A DNA stretch of 6,947 nt from an uncultured Flavobacteriales bacterium (lineage in GTDB: Bacteria; Bacteroidota; Bacteroidia; Flavobacteriales; UBA7430), in contig CAJWJW010000071.1 in the NCBI GenBank assembly GCA_913041775.1, positions 1 to 6,947 of the forward strand, in the 5' to 3' direction. The notes under the pieces are model-generated. The model saw only the letters and a list, made by a program, of their open reading frames with translations. It was not told the DNA's origin and did not search any database. Position 1 is the stretch's first letter, and each line of letters begins with the position of its first letter. The position numbers and the translations under genes were made by a program. Below are positions 5,257 through 6,947 of the stretch, piece after piece.

Positions 5257-6669
5257 ATGATAGTAGAACAAATATATACGAAGTGTTTGGCCGAATCGGC
5301 TTATTATATTGAGTCTAATGGCGAGGCAATAATTATTGACCCTCTTAGAGAGATTGCCCCATATTTAGAACGTGCAGCTCTTGGAAAGGCGAAAATTAAA
5401 TATATTTTAGAAACTCATTTTCATGCCGATTTTGTGTCTGGACATGTTGATTTAGCAAATAAAACAGGTGCTACCATTGTTTTTGGACCAACTGCAACAG
5501 CAGACTTTGATATGAAATCTGCTACAGATGGAGAAATCCTTACTGTAGGGAATGCTACGATAAAAGTAATTCACACTCCTGGACATACTATGGAGTCTAC
5601 GTGCTATTTATTGATCGACGAGACAGGAAAAGAAACGGCACTATTTACTGGAGACACACTTTTTATAGGCGATGTAGGTAGACCAGACTTAGCTGTAAAA
5701 ACTATACTTACTAGAGAAGATTTAGCTGGATATTTATTTGATTCTTTACGCACTAAAGTAATGCCGTTAAATGATGCCATTACTATTTATCCTGCTCATG
5801 GTGCTGGCTCTGCTTGTGGTAAAAACATGAGTAAGGAGACTTTCGATACTTTGGGGAACCAGAAAGCAACTAATTATGCTTTGAGAGCAGACATGACCAA
5901 GGAGGAGTTTGTTACAGAATTACTCACTGGTATATTACCTGCCCCACAGTATTTTCCAAAAAATGCACTAATGAATAAGTCTGCAACTAATAAAAGCTTC
6001 GATGCTATTATTGCAAAGGGTACGCAAGCTTTAAGCTTAGACGCTTTTAATAAAGAGGTAGCGAATGGGGCCTTACTACTAGATGTGCGACACCAAAAAG
6101 ACTTTATTAAGGGCTATATTCCTGGCGCTTGGTTTATTGGTATAGATGGTGGTTTTGCTCCTTGGGTTGGTAATTTAATAAGTAATATTAATCAGAAAAT
6201 TGTGTTGGTTTGTCCTGAAGGAAGAGCTGAAGAAGTTATTACACGTTTGGCTCGTGTAGGTTACGACAATGCAATTGGTTATTTAGAAGGTGGATTTGAA
6301 ACTTGGAAAGCAGCGGGGAATAAAACTGACACTATTGCTCAGGAATCTGCCGATGATTTTGCCCTAGCTTACGCAGCTGGAATTGATGTTTTAGATGTGC
6401 GTAAACCCGGAGAATATACTGCCGAACACGTTGAGGACGTAGCACATTTACCTTTAGATTATATATTTAATCACTTAGATAAAATTGATGCAACTAAAAC
6501 CTACCACGTACATTGTGCTGGAGGTTACCGTTCGGTTATATTTATTTCGATACTTAAAGCAAAAGGTTTTACTAAGCTAATTGATGTTGCTGGTGGATAT
6601 GGCGCTCTTAGATTCACTGTTGTACCTAAAACTGATTTTGTTTGCCCTACAATAATTAAGGAAAGCTAA
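5257..6669 (+). CDS. Persulfide dioxygenase-like MBL domain fused to two rhodanese domains (CstB-like)
   Basis: Domain 1 (about residues 1-235) is an ETHE1/persulfide-dioxygenase-type metallo-beta-lactamase fold. It has THFHADFVSGH (53-63), HTPGH (106-110), TGDTLFIGDVGRPDL (131-145) and YPAHGAGSACGKN (178-190). By analogy with ETHE1, the mononuclear Fe(II) ligands are H54, H110 and D133. Rhodanese domain 2 (about 255-355) has DVRHQKDF and a loop starting at C319 (CPEGRAEE). Rhodanese domain 3 (about 363-460) has DVRKPGEY (380-387) and a canonical loop, C420-AGGY-R425. Enzymes of this class oxidise glutathione-, CoA- or other thiol persulfides to sulfite, and the rhodanese can use sulfite as sulfur acceptor to form thiosulfate. 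The architecture matches S. aureus CstB (PDO, rhodanese-like, rhodanese). The protein is probably cytoplasmic. The ATG at 5257 follows an A-rich leader, a set of dyads lies directly upstream, and a strong terminator follows. Catalytic residues appear intact; the exact persulfide substrate is unknown. Confidence 0.92.
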   Translation: MIVEQIYTKCLAESAYYIESNGEAIIIDPLREIAPYLERAALGKAKIKYILETHFHADFVSGHVDLANKTGATIVFGPTATADFDMKSATDGEILTVGNATIKVIHTPGHTMESTCYLLIDETGKETALFTGDTLFIGDVGRPDLAVKTILTREDLAGYLFDSLRTKVMPLNDAITIYPAHGAGSACGKNMSKETFDTLGNQKATNYALRADMTKEEFVTELLTGILPAPQYFPKNALMNKSATNKSFDAIIAKGTQALSLDAFNKEVANGALLLDVRHQKDFIKGYIPGAWFIGIDGGFAPWVGNLISNINQKIVLVCPEGRAEEVITRLARVGYDNAIGYLEGGFETWKAAGNKTDTIAQESADDFALAYAAGIDVLDVRKPGEYTAEHVEDVAHLPLDYIFNHLDKIDATKTYHVHCAGGYRSVIFISILKAKGFTKLIDVAGGYGALRFTVVPKTDFVCPTIIKES

Positions 6670-6696
6670 TCGTAATTATAAGAATTCGTCATCCAT

Positions 6697-6735
6697 AAAG
6701 CGCCTCCATTCGATAGAATGGAGGCGCTTTTGTTT
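6697..6735 (+). terminator. Strong intrinsic terminator after the dioxygenase-rhodanese gene
   Basis: The arms AAAGCGCCTCCATTC (6697-6711) and GAATGGAGGCGCTTT (6716-6730) form a perfect 15-bp stem closed by a GATA tetraloop. The G+C-rich core is in an otherwise A+T-rich gap. The 3' arm runs into TTT-TGTTT, giving the U-rich tail on the plus strand. It starts 28 bp after the TAA stop. On the minus strand only a three-base T run (CTTTATGG) follows, so termination of any convergent gene would be weaker. Confidence 0.92.
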
Positions 6736-6892
6736 CAATCAGTTCTAAAATAGAATTTTTAACGGATCGCTATATTTTACTGTTTGGCTTACTAGACAAA
6801 ACGGAGTCTGAAAACTTTGGTATCGCTTGTAATGATTCCCTTTAAAGCAAATGAAATGTTATAAGTAATTGCATACATTCATAAAAAGACGA
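6736..6892. other. Non-coding tail without a recognised feature
   Basis: I see no convincing gene, tRNA or repeat in this A+T-rich stretch. A weak hairpin TTCTA-AAA-TAGAA (6743-6755) followed by TTTTT (6756-6760) could be a minor second terminator, but its stem has only five Watson-Crick pairs. A TTTG at 6783-6786 and AAACTTTG at 6812-6819 resemble promoter boxes but are 25 bp apart, which is too far. The only plus-strand ATG open frame nearby is ten codons. Confidence 0.5.
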
Positions 6893-6947
6893 CTAACTTT
6901 CTTGTTCAAAAATAACATTTCTTTCTGTGTCTTTCTTATACATAATT
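6893..6947 (-). CDS. Possible 3' end of a convergent minus-strand gene (partial, unidentified)
   Basis: Reading the minus strand from the window edge, one frame is open for 17 codons and ends in TAG at 6895-6893. The peptide is IMYKKDTERNVIFEQES. Its charged composition and codon choice (AAG AAA GAC ACA GAA AGA) look like a normal protein tail rather than random A+T-rich sequence, and a convergent neighbour would fit the terminator to its left. Seventeen codons are too few for identification, and a chance open frame of this length is common. The family is not recognised. Confidence 0.25.
   Translation of the reverse strand, partial: IMYKKDTERNVIFEQES

Noticed and set aside
6697..6730. G+C-rich perfect palindrome that could be a mobile or REP-type repeat
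   Set aside because: Its position 28 bp after a stop codon, tetraloop and T-rich 3' end explain it as an intrinsic terminator. No second copy is present in the window.
1..6947. Search for CRISPR repeats, insertion-sequence ends, tRNA/rRNA, phage or toxin-antitoxin genes
   Set aside because: Nothing with the required repeats, cloverleaf or characteristic motifs was seen by eye on either strand.

Overview
The window looks like chromosomal DNA of a Bacteroidota bacterium, most likely a member of the Flavobacteriia or a close relative. The base composition is A+T-rich and all confidently called genes lie on the plus strand. Starts show A-rich leaders rather than Shine-Dalgarno sequences. Several protein families present are typical of this phylum: a DUF4837 lipoprotein, a DUF983 protein, an MltD-like transglycosylase with LysM, and a metallo-beta-lactamase/rhodanese fusion. 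This placement rests on family recognition by eye, not on a search.

Left half (1-3928), housekeeping and envelope. The window opens inside the 3' end of tatA (Sec-independent protein export). After 16 bp comes gatA, the amidase subunit of the tRNA-dependent amidotransferase, which starts with TTG. Its TAG stop directly abuts the ATG of a secreted, GH23/LysM lytic transglycosylase of MltD type. A 46-bp gap leads to a DUF4837 lipoprotein. The tight spacing of the first three genes suggests co-transcription, and the lipoprotein may be read through as well.

Right half (4021-6669), a sulfur-handling cluster. A TSUP/TauE-SafE permease (putative sulfite or organosulfur anion exporter) overlaps by 4 bp (ATGA) with a small DUF983 membrane protein carrying a CxxC...CxxC ribbon. 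After 61 bp follows a 470-residue fusion of a persulfide-dioxygenase-like metallo-beta-lactamase domain and two rhodanese domains, with the architecture of Staphylococcus aureus CstB. The inferred pathway is that the fusion oxidises low-molecular-weight persulfides to sulfite and/or combines sulfite with sulfane sulfur to make thiosulfate, while the permease removes sulfite from the cell. The role of DUF983 is unknown.

The 61-bp gap before the fusion gene is the most information-rich non-coding stretch. It holds a CRP/FNR-shaped dyad (GTGA-N6-TCAC with matching flanks), a short 11-bp dyad, and a perfect 9-bp inverted repeat with a 4-nt loop, tiled end to end. A near-consensus Bacteroidota -7 box lies inside the last one. 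A perfect 15-bp-stem terminator closes the fusion gene at 6697-6735. The remaining tail (6736-6947) is mostly featureless, except for a possible 3' end of a minus-strand gene at the window edge.

I see no CRISPR array, insertion sequence, tRNA, rRNA, phage gene or obviously new defence system. The families are known. The items worth following up are the operator architecture, the DUF983-permease coupling and the two-cysteine rhodanese arrangement.
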